A DNA stretch of 64,000 nt from Meghimatium bilineatum (GCA_034231615.1 CM067306.1:35918019-35982018); one strand, 5' to 3'. Shown: positions 11,797-23,690, numbered from the stretch's first letter. Program-made: numbers and translations. Notes: generated by a model from the letters alone, not told the origin.

Positions 11797-11955
11797 TCAA
11801 TATAAACACGTTCAGTAGTTTGCCATTGTTTTTTGAGCGTTCCGAATGCACAATTTCACACTGATAAATTTGAATCCTGTACCATGACCGCTACAGACAC
11901 GCTCTGTATCTCGCCGCCACAGATCCGGACGGGGTGTACTATTAGAGAAACTAAG
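11797..11955 (-). mobile_element. SINE-B (tRNA-derived) copy
   Basis: CAATATAAACACGTTCAGTA, TTTGCCATTG and a reversed B-box-like TTTGAATCC; same order as the copy at 15497. Confidence 0.65.
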
Positions 11956-12007
11956 GTTAAATTAAGTAAATCATCTACCGCTTTTGAAGCAAAAGTTTTG
12001 TTTCCTT

Positions 12008-12491
12008 TCCCATATCTATATATTCCTGATCTTTCCCATATCTATATGTGTGTGATCTTTCCCATATCTATATGTGTGTGATCTTTCCCATATCTATATG
12101 TGTCTGATCTTTCCCATATCTATATGTGTCTGATCTTTCCCATATATATATATGCCTGAACTTTCCCATATCTATATATTCCTGAACTTTCCCATATCTA
12201 TATATTCCTGATCTTTCGCATATCTATATGTGCCTGATCTTTCCCATATCTATATATTCCTGATCTTTCCCATATCTATATATTCCTGATCTTTCCCATA
12301 TCTATATATTCCTGATCTTTCCCATATCTATATATTCCTGATCTTTCCCATATCTATATATTCCTGATCTTTCCCATATATATATATTCCTGATCTTTCC
12401 CATATCTATATATTCCTGATCTTTCCCATATCTATATATTCCTGAACTTTCCCATATCTATATATTCCTGATCTTTCCCATATCTATATGC
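12008..12491. repeat. 24-26-bp satellite, left arm
   Basis: Units of 24-26 bp containing GATCTTTCCCATATCTATAT with TGTG, TGCC or TTCC between them. The array continues at 13418 after a LINE-E insertion. Confidence 0.92.
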
Positions 12492-13417
12492 ATAATATCC
12501 TCAGTACTTTTTAACATATACTTAGAGCACATCATACAAGAGACATTGCATGACTACAACACGTCTATATCGATCGGAGGTCGCCCTATTTGCAACTTGC
12601 GTTTCGCTGATGATATTGATCTTATAGCTGGGTCAGAACAATCATTGCAAGAATTAACATCAAAGTTAGAAAAAGTTACCAGCAAGTACGGAATGGAAAT
12701 CAATTCAGATAAGAGCAAAATCTTGGTAAACAGCAGAGACACAGAACACCAGACTAATATCATGATGAATGGACACAAGCTTGAAGAGGTGAATACCTTC
12801 AAATACCTCGGATCCAGTATATGCAGCGATGGTAAATGCAAAGCAGAACTAAAAATAAGGCTGGAGATGGCTTTAGCGTCCTTGTCAAGGCTAACTGTGA
12901 TTTGGAAAAGCAACATCAGTGTTGGAGTGAAAATCAAACTGTATAGGTCGCTGGTGCTTTCCGTTGTGTTGTATGGTTGTGAGAGTTGGACACTCACTGC
13001 GGACATGGAGAGAAGATTACAGGCTTTCGAGTATGAATGCTACAGAAGAATTATACGAATTTCCTATAGGGAACATAAGACAAATGTGTACGTAAGAAAT
13101 AAAGTAGAGATGTGTGCAGGTGTCCAGGAGCCATTGCTTTCAATAGTGAAACGACGAAAACTAGCATGGTTCGGACATGTATGCAGGCACGATTCCTTGT
13201 CAAAAACAATACTGCAGGGAACTGTCGAGGGTGGAAGAAGCAGAGGAGGACAAATAAAGACATGGACAGACAACATCAAGGAATGGACAGGGCTAGATAT
13301 TTCCACACTCATCTGCATCGCTGAGGATAGAATTCGCTGGAGGACTCTGTGTGCTGAAGCTTCCAATGTGGTACCCCTACGACCCTGAAGGGTTATGGGT
13401 TTTATTGATATTGATTG
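12492..13417 (+). mobile_element. LINE-E 3' fragment inserted in a satellite array
   Basis: A 5'-truncated LINE with a 280-codon frame, followed by a TTGATATTGATTG tail. Satellite units lie on both sides; ATGC at 12488-12491 and 13418-13421 could be a short duplication or a microhomology. Confidence 0.85.
12546..13388 (+). CDS. LINE-E reverse transcriptase C-terminal open frame (280 codons)
   Basis: It begins just before the catalytic motif LRFADDIDLIAGS (FADD at residues 20-23), continues through MEINSDKSKILVN, FKYLGSSI, VKIKLYRSLVLSVVLYGCES, AFEYECYRRIIRISYREHKT, LAWFGHVCRHDSLSKTIL and RGGQIKTWTDNIKEWTG to a stop at 13386. The N-terminal endonuclease and RT fingers are absent. The frame is intact, which suggests a fairly recent insertion; it is transposon coding sequence rather than a host gene. 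Confidence 0.85.
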   Translation: MHDYNTSISIGGRPICNLRFADDIDLIAGSEQSLQELTSKLEKVTSKYGMEINSDKSKILVNSRDTEHQTNIMMNGHKLEEVNTFKYLGSSICSDGKCKAELKIRLEMALASLSRLTVIWKSNISVGVKIKLYRSLVLSVVLYGCESWTLTADMERRLQAFEYECYRRIIRISYREHKTNVYVRNKVEMCAGVQEPLLSIVKRRKLAWFGHVCRHDSLSKTILQGTVEGGRSRGGQIKTWTDNIKEWTGLDISTLICIAEDRIRWRTLCAEASNVVPLRP

Positions 13418-13862
13418 ATGCCTGATCTTTCCCATATCTATATGTCTGATCTTTCCCATATTTATATGCTTGATCTTTCCCATATCTATATGTCTGATCT
13501 TTCCCATATCTATATGTCTGATCTTTCCCAGTTCTATATGCTTGATCTTTCCCATATCTATATGTGCCTGATCTTTCCCATATCTATATGTGCGTGATCT
13601 TTCCCATATCTATATGTGCCTGATCTTTCCCATATCTATATGTGCCTGATCTTTCCCATATCTATATGTGCCTGATCTTTCCCATATCTATATGTCTGAT
13701 CTTTCCCATATCTATATGCTTGATCTTTCCCATATCTATATGTGCCTGATCTTTCCCATATCTATATGTGCCTGATCTTTCCCATATCTTTATGTGCCTG
13801 ATCTTTCCCATATCTATATGCCTGATCTTTCCCATATCTATATGTGCCTGATCTTTCCCATC
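13418..13862. repeat. 24-26-bp satellite, right arm
   Basis: A continuation of the array at 12008-12491, with the 24-bp variant (TATGTCTGATCTTTCCCATA) more common on this side. Confidence 0.92.
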
Positions 13863-14620
13863 CTTCTCTGTAGCTCGTTCATTCACGTATTTCTTGGTCT
13901 TGTTCGGTGTTCTCTCTCTCCGTGTATTCCAGAACAACGACTGTCTTACAATACTTTCCGTTTTTCTCTTAATGTATCTTATAACCATCTTCGGCGCCAT
14001 AGAACTAAAACGTCTGAGACTCGGTACAAGAAAACATTCAGTTGCTAAGAAAAGTATTATATGTCTTGTATGCTATATACCCTGTGCCAGAATCATATTA
14101 TCTATCAGTTCTCATCTTGTATTTTTCTGCTATTTTCCCCCACGCGTTCTTTAAATGTTTATGAACGTCATTTGTTTTTACAAGTGCTTTCTATTTTTTC
14201 GTTTTATGTATCCGGATTTTCCGCTATATTTTTTTAACCTTTTCATGCGTCCTTCTATTCTCTTCCTTTATCTTAGTGCTATCCAGGTACAGATGTTTAT
14301 TTCTTGTATTCTATTTTTTTTTAAACAACTTCTGACGAGAAGATAATTCTGATGAATCTTCAATAACTCCCTACCTTTGTCAAGATCAGTCGCTTCCCTC
14401 TATTTGTTCTCCTAGCAGGGGATATAATATAATAAGAGAGGTAATTCATGGCAAACTAAGTTTTATAACTCTGTTCAAAATAGTCGAGCAGAGAATGTTC
14501 GGTAATTGTTATCAATTTTTTCTTATGATGTTTTTAATTTAACGGATTTTTAACAACCTAGAATTAATGTATGGCTCGGAAACATGAGACATACAGGAAT
14601 AATACAAGAATAATTGATGT
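13863..14620. other. No gene seen
   Basis: T-rich sequence with short frames such as 14155-14346; I recognise nothing in them. Confidence 0.4.
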
Positions 14621-14624
14621 CTTG

Positions 14625-14720
14625 ATTCTTCATTAGAAACTGGTCTCACAGCACGTTGGGCATTCCCATAAGTGTTCCGCCCTCTGTTCTAGCAGCCGTC
14701 CGACTTGATGGTGTTTCGAG
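14625..14720. repeat. Dispersed repeat shared with 37918-38025
   Basis: TTAGAAACTGG, TCACAGCACG, GGGCATTCCCATAA and CTAGCAGCCGTCC recur with small changes at 37918-38025. Family unknown. Confidence 0.65.
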
Positions 14721-15058
14721 TCTACTGCTGCCGAAACAGAAATCGACATCAGGGCACAACTCTGGCCCTTGCAACAGATTTCTATGTTGTTCCGCCCACC
14801 CACGACGTGCCTGCAACTAGTTCAAGCGCAACGTCATCCTGTTGGAACAGCATGGTAACTGTTATCGAAGGTTACGACTACAGGATTGTATAAATGACGT
14901 GCCATGAAGCTTCTATAAGAAGATAACCTCAATATAAAGGCATGTCATCTACTAAAATTTTCTGTTGCATGGGTGGTTTATCTAGTTAGCCATTGGTGAG
15001 ACCCACAGATGCAACCGCATGCGCAAATTGATGTCTTGGAATTGTAGATGCTGGAATC

Positions 15059-15345
15059 TTTTTCTTCTTCTTTTGCGTTCATTATCAAACTCCTGAAGAT
15101 TAGCAGGATGTAGTCCGGAGAATGGAATGCGTTGTGTCATGATTTACAGCATTGCTGTGACATCTGCGCCTTTCGGTCTGACACATCCGACTTCAGCATG
15201 GATTTGGGTCACTGACCCTATATGGGATGGGACAGTCAACTCCATCCCATAATCACCTTAGTCGCTTTTTACTACATGCGTGGAAGGTAAACAGTGTTGC
15301 TATTCTTTGCTCCCCTTTCGGGCCCCGTCAACACACGTGCGAGAC
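15059..15345 (-). mobile_element. SINE-A, complete copy
   Basis: TTCTTCTTCTTTTGCGTTCA at one end, AGCAGGATGTAGTCCGGAGA, TATGGGATGGGACAGTCAAC and CGTCAACACACG at the other. Confidence 0.85.
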
Positions 15346-15496
15346 GCTGGAATGATAATGAATCATAGACTTTAAATAAGGAAGTTGGGGTCAGTGGTTG
15401 AAAGTGGCGTTCTTCAACATAAAAAAATAAAAAAATAATCACATACTTATTCAGGATATAGCGGTCAACCCATAATTTTTCAGTTACAGTGGTATT

Positions 15497-15650
15497 CTAG
15501 GCAATATAAATACGTTCAGTAGTTTGTCATTGCTTTCTGAATGGTCCGGATGTACAATTGCCTGCAACGAGATTCGAACCCGCTACTCAGACGGTCATAA
15601 GCGAGCACTGTGCCACACCGCCACAGAACCTGACTCAATTAAATGGCACC
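15497..15650 (-). mobile_element. SINE-B, best tRNA-derived copy
   Basis: Reading the minus strand: GGCGGTGTGGCACAGTGCTC (A-box-like), GTAGCGGGTTCGAATCTCG (B box), then a tRNA-unrelated body with ACATCCGGACCATTCAG and CGTATTTATATTGCC. The order of A box and B box about 35 bp apart is that of a tRNA-headed SINE. Confidence 0.75.
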
Positions 15651-15719
15651 ATAATGAATCATTAACCGTTAACTTAGAATTGATTTGTAAGGAAGTTGAT
15701 TGGTTTAGAAAAACACTTC

Positions 15720-15850
15720 AGGAGGTCGTGGATTACCTGAACCGCGACCTACACTATTTTTTTTAATGATAAAAAGCTCTGATATAACATTGATTTAGCG
15801 TCCATGTGTGAAAGTGGTCTACCTCAGCATATGAGTTACACTTACTCACC
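15720..15850. repeat. Dispersed repeat also at 17335-17510 and 21155-21350
   Basis: Shared pieces are GGAGGTCGYGGWTT, AAAAGCTCTGATATAACA and TACCTCAGCATATG. Boundaries are unclear and the type is unknown. Confidence 0.5.
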
Positions 15851-15879
15851 CAACGAAACAAGTGAGGTACGATTTTTTT

Positions 15880-15960
15880 TTATCGTGAACGTTATTCTAC
15901 CGTGAACGTCAGACCATTGAGGCCCCGGGTTCAATCCCCGGTTGGGATATGATTTTTTTC
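15880..15960 (+). mobile_element. tRNA-related fragment
   Basis: CCCCGGGTTCAATCCCCGG forms a perfect T arm with a B box, but no acceptor stem or A box can be found, so this is a truncated tRNA-derived element, not a tRNA gene. Confidence 0.55.
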
Positions 15961-16339
15961 CGGATATATATAATCAAAATCCTTTCTGTACATGTCGCGT
16001 CGTCTGCTGTGGTAAAAGCGGCCCTTATTTCCACAGTCCATAGGGAGCCTCCATGCGCCCCTTCACAGGAAAACATGTAATAATGAAAGTTTTTTTTAGA
16101 AATTTATTCTAATTTGGTTATATCAAAAAAAATGTAATCATAAAACAGTCGTCTGCCGTCAATGGGCGAACTAACCTACAACTAGATATATTACCTTTAT
16201 ATTTGTGCCTAGACATTCGGATGTTGAGGGTAACGAAGGAGCGAATACACTGTCGAGCATTGCAAAAGTAGCGAAACGTATATTAATGGACTGATCTGGC
16301 ATAGTTAGTGCATCGTCCGCTCAGAAGATTTTCAGAAAT

Positions 16340-17178
16340 GGTCGCTATCAAGATTGCGTAAAGATTGGTGTAAAAATCGGAACAGCCTGTAAAGGGAGAC
16401 TCAAGACTGCGTGAGATTGGTGTAAATATCGGAACAGCATGTAAAGGGAGACTCAAGACTGCGTGAGATTGGTGTAAAAATCGGAACAGCCTGTAAAGGG
16501 AGACTCAAGACTGCGTGAGATTGGTGTAAAAATCGGAACAGCCTGTAAAGGGAGACTCAAGATTGCGTAAAGATTGGTGTAAAAATCGGAACAGCCTGTA
16601 AAGGGAGACTCAAGACTGCGTGAGATTGGTGTAAAAATCGGAACAGCCTGTAAAGGGAGACTCAAGACTGCGTGAGATTGGTGTAAACATCGGAACAGCC
16701 TGTAAAGGGAGACTCAAGACTGCGTGAGATTGGTGTAAAAATCGGAACAGCCTGTAAAGGGAGACTCAAGATTGCGTAAAGATTGGTGTAAAATTCGGAA
16801 CAGCCTGTAAAGGGAGACTCAAGACTGCGTGAGATTGGTGTAACAATCGGAACAGCCTGTAAAGGGAGACTCACAACTGCGTGAGATTGGTGTAACAATC
16901 GGAACAGCATGTAATGGCAGACTCAAGACTGCGTGAGATTGGTGTAACAATCGGAACAGCATGTAATGGGAGACTCAAGACTGCGTGAGATTGGTGTAAG
17001 AATCGGAACAGCATGTAATGGGAGACTCAAGACTGCGTGAGATTGGTGTAACAATCGGAACAGCCTGTAAAGGGAGACTCAAGACTGCGTGAGATTGGTG
17101 TAACAATCGGAACAGCATGTAAAGGGAGACTCAAGACTGCGTGAGATTGGTGTAACAATTGGAACAGCCTGTAAAGGG
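16340..17178. repeat. 52-53-bp satellite
   Basis: About 16 units containing GCGTGAGATTGGTGTAA and ATCGGAACAGCCTGTAAAGG. Two variants alternate at one site (ACTGCGTGAGATT versus ATTGCGTAAAGATT), giving a partial higher-order pattern; the right half prefers AACAATCGG over AAAAATCGG. Confidence 0.92.
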
Positions 17179-18100
17179 ATACATAATAGATATACGAATA
17201 GACTAATAAATTAGCATCGAACTGGAACCCTCTGACGCTACACTATGATGGATTTATTGAGACAGTGAACGGGGCAACCATTTATTTGTCTGGAGTGCGT
17301 TGACGACAACCTGCAGTCATAATTCGTAACCATGAAAAAGTTGTGGAGGTCACGGTTCCGGTAATCTAGCCATACTAGCAAACTAGTTGTATATATCCGA
17401 TGTCGTGATTCGTTGAATCACAATCTCCATTACTTTTTGTGTGTGTTAAAAGCTCTGATATAACAAACTTTTACCAAAGTCTGCGGTTGAAAGGAGCGTA
17501 CCTCACCATATGCCTGTATTACACCATTTAAAGTTTATACGATGCAAGTATTCTTACTGAATATTTAAAGTGTATTAGGTTTGAGTTTGCATAATATGTA
17601 AACGAAATGGAAATGTGGTGTCTTAATATGTCTATGAGTGTGGTACCCATTTCTCTATGTGTGGTTTGAAGGGAAATGAGTTTCTTTGGCCAAAGAAACT
17701 TAAAGTATATGTAAACTAAAATGGTATTAATCCCAACTAACTATTTCATTAGAGAAAACTAATTCATGAAAAGCAAAATAATATATACTTTGTAAAAAAG
17801 CCCCACAAAAATGTATTTACACAATGTTTTGCTAATAATTATTTTTGCAAATTTAAATACATGTAGAATATCATACAAATCATTTATCACCTTGAACATT
17901 TCAGGAATACATCGGAAAAAACATCTGGTCTTACAGGGAAACATATCTTACGTACAATTGTGAACACAAAAATGACCAAGAATGTGCGCAATCGTTTTTG
18001 TTTAAATAAAAAGCTACACGGTATAATATAGGGGTAATATAGGGTTAATATAGTGTTAATATATGGTTAATATATACTTATTTTTTTTTTAACAATTCGC
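17179..18100. other. No gene seen
   Basis: It holds one dispersed-repeat copy (17335-17510) and a small GGTTAATATA repeat near 18030-18080. Confidence 0.45.
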
Positions 18101-18104
18101 AGCA

Positions 18105-18222
18105 AGAATTTTTCTGAGTTCGTTCTCAAATTCCTGCACATTGGCATATGATGGAGGATAGAATGTGTCGTGTCACGGTTTACAGACTAATTACGATATT
18201 TGTGACTGTCAGCCTGACGTGG
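18105..18222 (-). mobile_element. SINE-A partial copy
   Basis: CTGAGTTCGTTCTCAAATTC, GTGTCGTGTCACGGTTTACA and CAGCCTGACG mark a diverged 3' half. Confidence 0.65.
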
Positions 18223-18224
18223 GG

Positions 18225-18425
18225 TGCAAAGGGAACGCATTGCTCTCGGCGGACCCAGGGTTAGCAGATAACCAAGATCCCAAATGTACCTCCTCGCGGT
18301 GCACCCTGGAAACAGAAATACAGCAGCTCGAGCTGATTCTGGCTAAATCATTTGGGGATCGTGTCCAAGAATGTGGAGGTAGCAGATGGAAAGAGATTTG
18401 ACTGCATAAGAGACAGACAATATCT
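18225..18425 (+). repeat. Dispersed repeat shared with 50290-50480
   Basis: GGACCCAGGGTTAGCAGATA, ACCAAGATCCCAAATGTACC and GATCGTGTCCAAGAATGTGG recur at 50308-50480 with high similarity. No protein family is recognised in it. Confidence 0.7.
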
Positions 18426-18659
18426 CCGACACCACCAGCATCACCACATACAGCGACACTGTCGACATATAGTGAAGCTAGTCAGTCCAGTCCGAACATT
18501 TGTAGGGGCGGCCAATGTAAAATTCACGTAAAGGTAGATGCATGGCGAGAGACAAATAGATTTTATACTGAGTACAATGGTACAATGAAAGGGCAGAACA
18601 GCGCCAAGGGAAAGCGCGAATTACAAATAGAAAGTTAAAAGTTCCTAGGAAATGGGAAC

Positions 18660-19395
18660 TACAAGCTATGTTAGCTCAAGACGAGCTTCTAGTTACATGT
18701 GCTCCTTATAGGCAGAGACCCAGACCCAATCATGGGCGTTCGGAAAACGGAAAAGCAAGAAGACCTGGCCCAACTCTACTGTCAGGTTTTCCTATACCGG
18801 AAATACACTTGCAGAGAGAAAGGGTTCAGTACCTGATGGGCTCAGGTGCTATTGGGACAAGGTCGCTGAGCTCGAGTACGCCTTGCTCTCAAACGCGTGG
18901 TGTGAGACTCGAACTAGGGCGAGGGTTTCACGATGTCTGTGAACAACACCTCGGGTAAGAAGGCGAAAGAGCCAGGGTCCAGCTCTTCTGTCGAGTTCTT
19001 CCTTATACGGAACCATGTTCGCGGATGAGAAATGGTTCAGTACCCAATGGACACAGGCAGAGTACGTATAATTGCACGAGATGGGTTCATAGACGGTGGA
19101 ACACATCGTGCGAGAAAGACGTGCTCGACAAGCGTCTTGGCGAAGAGGCACTACACACCAGCTTGCCCGGCGACAGATAGACAGGCTGTCACGGACTAGG
19201 GAAGCCTACCAGAATTATAAGGCATGACGAAAACGGATGTGCTGGACCTCGGACGTCCAGACCACAATTGGCCAATCGATGTGCAAATAACAGTTCTACT
19301 GTTGAACTTGCAGCACAACGTACTTTACGCTCCCCGGCGGAAATCACACGATATATTCGTTGTGGCTATATGAGAGCGAACGCAGAAGAAGAAGA
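18660..19395 (+). repeat. Long dispersed repeat with SINE-A-like tail, shared with 51700-52195
   Basis: Matching blocks in order: AAATGGTTCAGTACCCAATG versus AAAAGGTTCAGTACTTGATG, a GGTGGAACACATCGTGCGAG block, ACGGACTAGGGAAGC and GGCGGAAATCACACGATAT. It ends GAGAGCGAACGCAGAAGAAG, the SINE-A 3' end. Confidence 0.6.
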
Positions 19396-19404
19396 AGACA
19401 CCAT

Positions 19405-20020
19405 GCCAACCAGCTACTTACTTCTTATGAAGTCAGCATTGTTATGCAGCGGATTCCTGGCCACCCAAACACATCTGGTAATGAAAAGGCAGACAGACTA
19501 GCAAAAAAGGGAGCACAACAAGAACAGCCATATGCACAAACGACCATGCAGACAGTTAAAATGATGTTGAAATATGTGAATAAAGAAAATTGGATGACCA
19601 GATTAGATATGGTAAACACTGGGAAGGAAATCTATAAATATATGATGAGCCCAAATCCTAAATACAATATTAACCTCCTGAGAAGGAAAGAACAGAGTAT
19701 CATCTTCAGACTTCGCACATAACATGTACAGCTTAACAATCACCTGAACAGAATACAACCACAACACATTTCAGGGTGCAGGATGTGCACACATCCCTAT
19801 GAAACTGTTGATCACCACCTTTTTGAATGTCCAGAACTGGACGACGTCGGGAAAATGCTTCTCCCTCTAGGGCACGATAAATGGAACACCTTATACAATA
19901 CAACACAAAACAATAGCTCAAAAACATATGCTTATATAACACAATGAAATTGGGTAAAAGGGAATGAGCCTATGAACCACTGGATCAGTAACCAATCAAC
20001 CAACCAACCAGCAAGACAAC
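19405..20020 (+). mobile_element. LINE RNase H relic with (CAAC)n tail
   Basis: The strand encodes RIPGHPNTSGNEKADRLAKK (RNase H C-terminus with the last catalytic Asp) and, after a stop, GCRMCTHPYETVDHHLFECP, a C-x2-C...H-x4-C motif, then PLGHDKWNTLY. A minus copy of the same 3' part lies at 62465-62830. Confidence 0.75.
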
Positions 20021-20540
20021 ATCAACAGATTCAGCAGAAACGAACAAGTCACAATTTTTCGACTGAGAACGGAACACTGCAGACTAAAAACACGCTGACA
20101 TCTAATCAGTGTCAGCGACTCTGCGACTTGCATCTGCGAGGCAACAACACAGACACCAGATTAATAGTCGAAACGTCGTCTGTCCCTGTATCTCGTTGTT
20201 AGGTTGTGTTATGTTTTATTTTGGTAACACATCTACCTATTTTTGTTTATCTTGACATTTGCCCGGTGTTACTCCAGCCACCTGCTTCCTGTTTAGGGTT
20301 GTTACCCAACACTGGAACATTTATCCACTGTAGGACTGCCCCGGCTTAACAAGTCGAACAAGAGTGTCTCTGTGAAACAAACAGTGTGGAATGCACAACC
20401 TACAACACACTGCTCTCGTCATCATCAAGTTCAGTCTCCGCAAAGATGATTGGCTGCAACGAACATCCTACGTCATCTATTCTTGCTTTGATTGTGGTCT
20501 TTGCTAGACCTGTTCATCTCGTGATGCTTCTCTCCCACTT
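20021..20540. other. No gene seen
   Basis: Low-repeat sequence with no recognised feature. Confidence 0.4.
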
Positions 20541-20830
20541 GTAGCTCTATCTACCTATTGCTCGCCTCCACTCGACTCTATTGTTCACTAAGGTTTTAAA
20601 CAAGGTCTCATTTCTTCTAAAATGTCCAAAATACTTTACTTTATGATCTTTATTTCGTTTAATATGTCTTTTTTTCATACGAAGTGTTGTTAGAACCTCT
20701 TTGTTCATTTTCTTCTCCTTCCACGAAGCTGTCAATATTCTTCTATATATACACATCGCAGATGCACCATTTATCTATTCTAGTTGTTTGTTCATTGTCC
20801 ATGTTTCTCAGGCATACACTAATATAGAAT
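20540..20830 (-). mobile_element. LINE-A-like RT C-terminal relic
   Basis: The minus strand reads YRRILTASWKEKKMNKEVL and DHKVKYFGHFRRNE, the diagnostic RT C-terminal blocks. Confidence 0.6.
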
Positions 20831-21154
20831 AAATGTAGAATTATATAATTCTCGTTTTACTTTGTAATGTGTTTAGATGTCAATATTTTCCTCATGTCAT
20901 TGGAACTACCTCTAGCCTGCTATTCTTCTTCTAACTTCTGTTTCACATATCTACCAAACCGCTGTTTACACGATCCAAATCGGACTAGATGTATACAACA
21001 GAAGTGAACGAAGAAGACGATTAAGGCTATTTTATACTTCCCTTTCAGATCTCTAGTGTGCGAAGTTTAGGTTTGCAATTTTATTCAAGTAACTCCTATT
21101 GGGAAGTGCGATTTCTTACAACCGCAGACTTTAAGCCGATTGTGTTGTATCAGA

Positions 21155-21350
21155 GAATTTAGACATAAAAATAGTGGAGGTCGCGGTTCTGGTAACCCAG
21201 TCACAACGGACTCGTATAATGTACCTCTTATGGTGAGGCACACTCCTTTCAACCTAGATATTAGTCCAATGTGGTTAAATCATAGCTCTAGAGCCATAAA
21301 ATATAGTGGAGATTGCGGGTCTTGTGATCCAGTCACAACGATCTGCAGTT
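21155..21350. repeat. Two copies of a dispersed repeat
   Basis: AGTGGAGGTCGCGGTTCTGG and AGTGGAGATTGCGGGTCTTG, each followed by CCAGTCACAACG, about 125 bp apart. Confidence 0.6.
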
Positions 21351-21474
21351 TACATCTTTTTAAGTCTAAATTATGCAGAAAAAAGTTGTAAATAGCAATT
21401 TATTTCAAGGGAAATAACCACTACTTTCCTGGAGAACTCTGTTCAAAACGAGTTGTCGGTAAATGAAAAAATAA

Positions 21475-21680
21475 ATGCGTTCGTTCTCAAACATTTGCTA
21501 TTGAAAACAGAATACGATGTTTCGTAGTTTACAGCATGACTGAGATATATGCGCTCCCTAAGCCTGCGAAAGAACATGCGATTCCAACATAGCTTTTGGG
21601 CCATTGTGCCCTCTAGGGATGCCAACTTTACCTCCTCCCCCCCCCTAAAAAATTAATCGCCTCTTACGACTTGCGTGACC
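21475..21680 (-). mobile_element. SINE-A diverged copy
   Basis: TGCGTTCGTTCTCAAACATT, CAGCATGACTGAGATATATG and TAATCGCCTCTTACGACTTG; a C run replaces part of the middle. Confidence 0.7.
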
Positions 21681-22125
21681 TGCGGGGAGAGGGTCAATCG
21701 ACCCCTGTCAGGAGCGTCCACATGTGGCAGATAGTGGAAAAACCTTTAGATATAGAGATCAGCTGCGTTATAAGTCAGAATTTCTCTGGACGAATAAACA
21801 GTTGGGGACCAAACCGATGTTTCTGCATACCAAGACGGGACTGGATATTAGGCGGAGCTTATATCTCCACTGAAATACCCCATGTGTCCAGTGACTGGCA
21901 CATCAAACGAGTATGAGCCGTTATAAGCTCATGTAGCTAGCGTGTAATTACTGACACCATGCCAGGAACGTACCTGAGGGTGAGTAGGAATAGAAAATAC
22001 GTAGTGTTAGGGGGTTGGATACCACGGATAGTGAAACACTGAGGACTACAACCTTAAACCACAACTTTAAAGTGGGTGGTACCTCAGAGCACAAAAACTA
22101 GATCTTGACTAATACTTGACAAAAA
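21681..22125. other. No gene seen
   Basis: No supported feature. Confidence 0.4.
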
Positions 22126-22130
22126 TTTTC

Positions 22131-22370
22131 CTAGGAGATAACATCTCTGATATCAAACCCTGGGCTATCCATCCATACTTTCTTCTTACCTCTTCTTCTT
22201 TCACCCTCAACTGTTCCCTGCACAATAGTTTTGGAAAGGTAATCATGCTTCATCACGTGGCTAAGCCACACAGATTTGCGACGTTTCACCATTACCATGA
22301 GATGTTCTTGTTGACCACCAATAGTATTTATTTTATTCAGATGGAGGAATCCATGCAATATCGTGTCCAT
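22131..22370 (-). mobile_element. LINE-E-like RT C-terminal relic
   Basis: VKRRKSVWLSHVMKHDYLSK and TIVQGTVEGERRRGKKK match the C-terminal blocks of 12546-13388. Confidence 0.7.
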
Positions 22371-22569
22371 CTTTATACTATTTATTTTGCTTCGTTGTTT
22401 GAAGCGTGTTTCCGTGTTTGTATTCTATAGCATATATTTCTGCCTTTGTGGCTGTGTTATTTTACTTTAATGGTATAGACCATATGCTATCTTACTGTAT
22501 CTTTATTCCAGTATTTATGGTTTCACATTGTTGTCTCAAATGGAGTAAAATAGGTATGTGTAATAGCAC

Positions 22570-23690
22570 CTACCCTATTTAGTATCATGTTCTCTGCTAT
22601 ATTGGATGATGCTGTCAGAGATCTGGACTTGGGGGTAGATACAATATATTGCATAGATTGGAAATTGTTCAACCTGCAGCGGCTCCGAACAAAACAAAGA
22701 CAAATCATATACAATCAAGGATCCCCTATTTGTTGATGACTGTGCCCTAAATGCCAACTCTGAGGCTGATCTACAACGTATTATAAACTGATTCTCCAAA
22801 GTCTGCACCAACTTTTAACTTACTATTAACACTGAGAAAACAGAAGTCCTGTTACAACCAGTATCTGGCAAAAGCTATCTCGAGTCCCGCATAAAGGTTA
22901 ATAGCGTGGAACTGAAAATTGTGAATAGATTCACATACTTAATCACTTAATAGTACTTAATCACAAAATGCCAACGTTGATGATGAGTGTATACAAGGAT
23001 CGCCAAGGCAAGCAGCACTTTCGGAGTATTTGTACGCAAATGTGTGGCGTAGAACTGTCATTAACCTTCAGACTAAGCTGAAAGTTTACAGAAAAGTGGT
23101 ACTTCCACTTCTGTTATACGCTAGTGCAACTTGGACATTGTATAGACGTTATGTGAAGAAATCAATCACTTTCACACAACTTGTCTCCAAAAAGTTATGA
23201 ACATCAGATGGCAAGACAAAATTCCATATACAAGTGTCCTTGACACATCTGGCATCACTAACTTTAACACTATCCTGATGCAGACACAGATTCGTCGGAC
23301 AGGTCATTTGGTTCGTATGCCAGACCATCGCCTGTCAAAGATACTTTTCTATGGTAAGCTGGAGACGGGAACAAGATCTCAAGGTGACCAAAAGAAGCGC
23401 TAAAAGGACTCTTTAAAGACCTCACTGAAAGTCTTTGAAATAGACCAAGATATATAGGAAGAACTTACACAAAATAGATATACATGGCGCTCTACAGTCA
23501 AAAAGGGGGCGTCATCTTGTGAAAAGAGGAGAAATACAACAACTCAACAGCGGAGAGTAGCTAGAAAGTCACGAATAAAACAAAATCTGTCTACAGTGGT
23601 CATTCCATGCCAGAACTGTCCAAGGACATTTTCAGATCGAATATTGCTTATTAGTCATCTAAGAATTATTAGGCATGGACTAATTCTAAC
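22570..23690 (+). mobile_element. LINE-C RT C-terminal half with zinc-finger end
   Basis: Broken frames read MFSAILDDAVRDLDLGVDT, a VDDCALNANSEADLQ catalytic motif, LTINTEKTEVLLQP, MNIRWQDKIPYTS, RTGHLVRMPDHRLSKILFYG and IPCQNCPRTFSDRILLISHL, a C2H2-like finger. It is a decayed, 5'-truncated copy. Confidence 0.75.

Noticed and set aside
13662-14000. A minus-strand protein with Lys/Ile-rich repeats (112 codons)
   Set aside because: Mostly the 24-26-bp satellite; the non-repeat N-terminal part matches nothing I know.
15880-15960. A possible tRNA gene
   Set aside because: A good T arm but no acceptor stem or A box; fits a truncated tRNA-derived element.
16453-16910. Repetitive minus-strand frames in the 52-bp satellite
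   Set aside because: Periodic peptide caused by the repeat.
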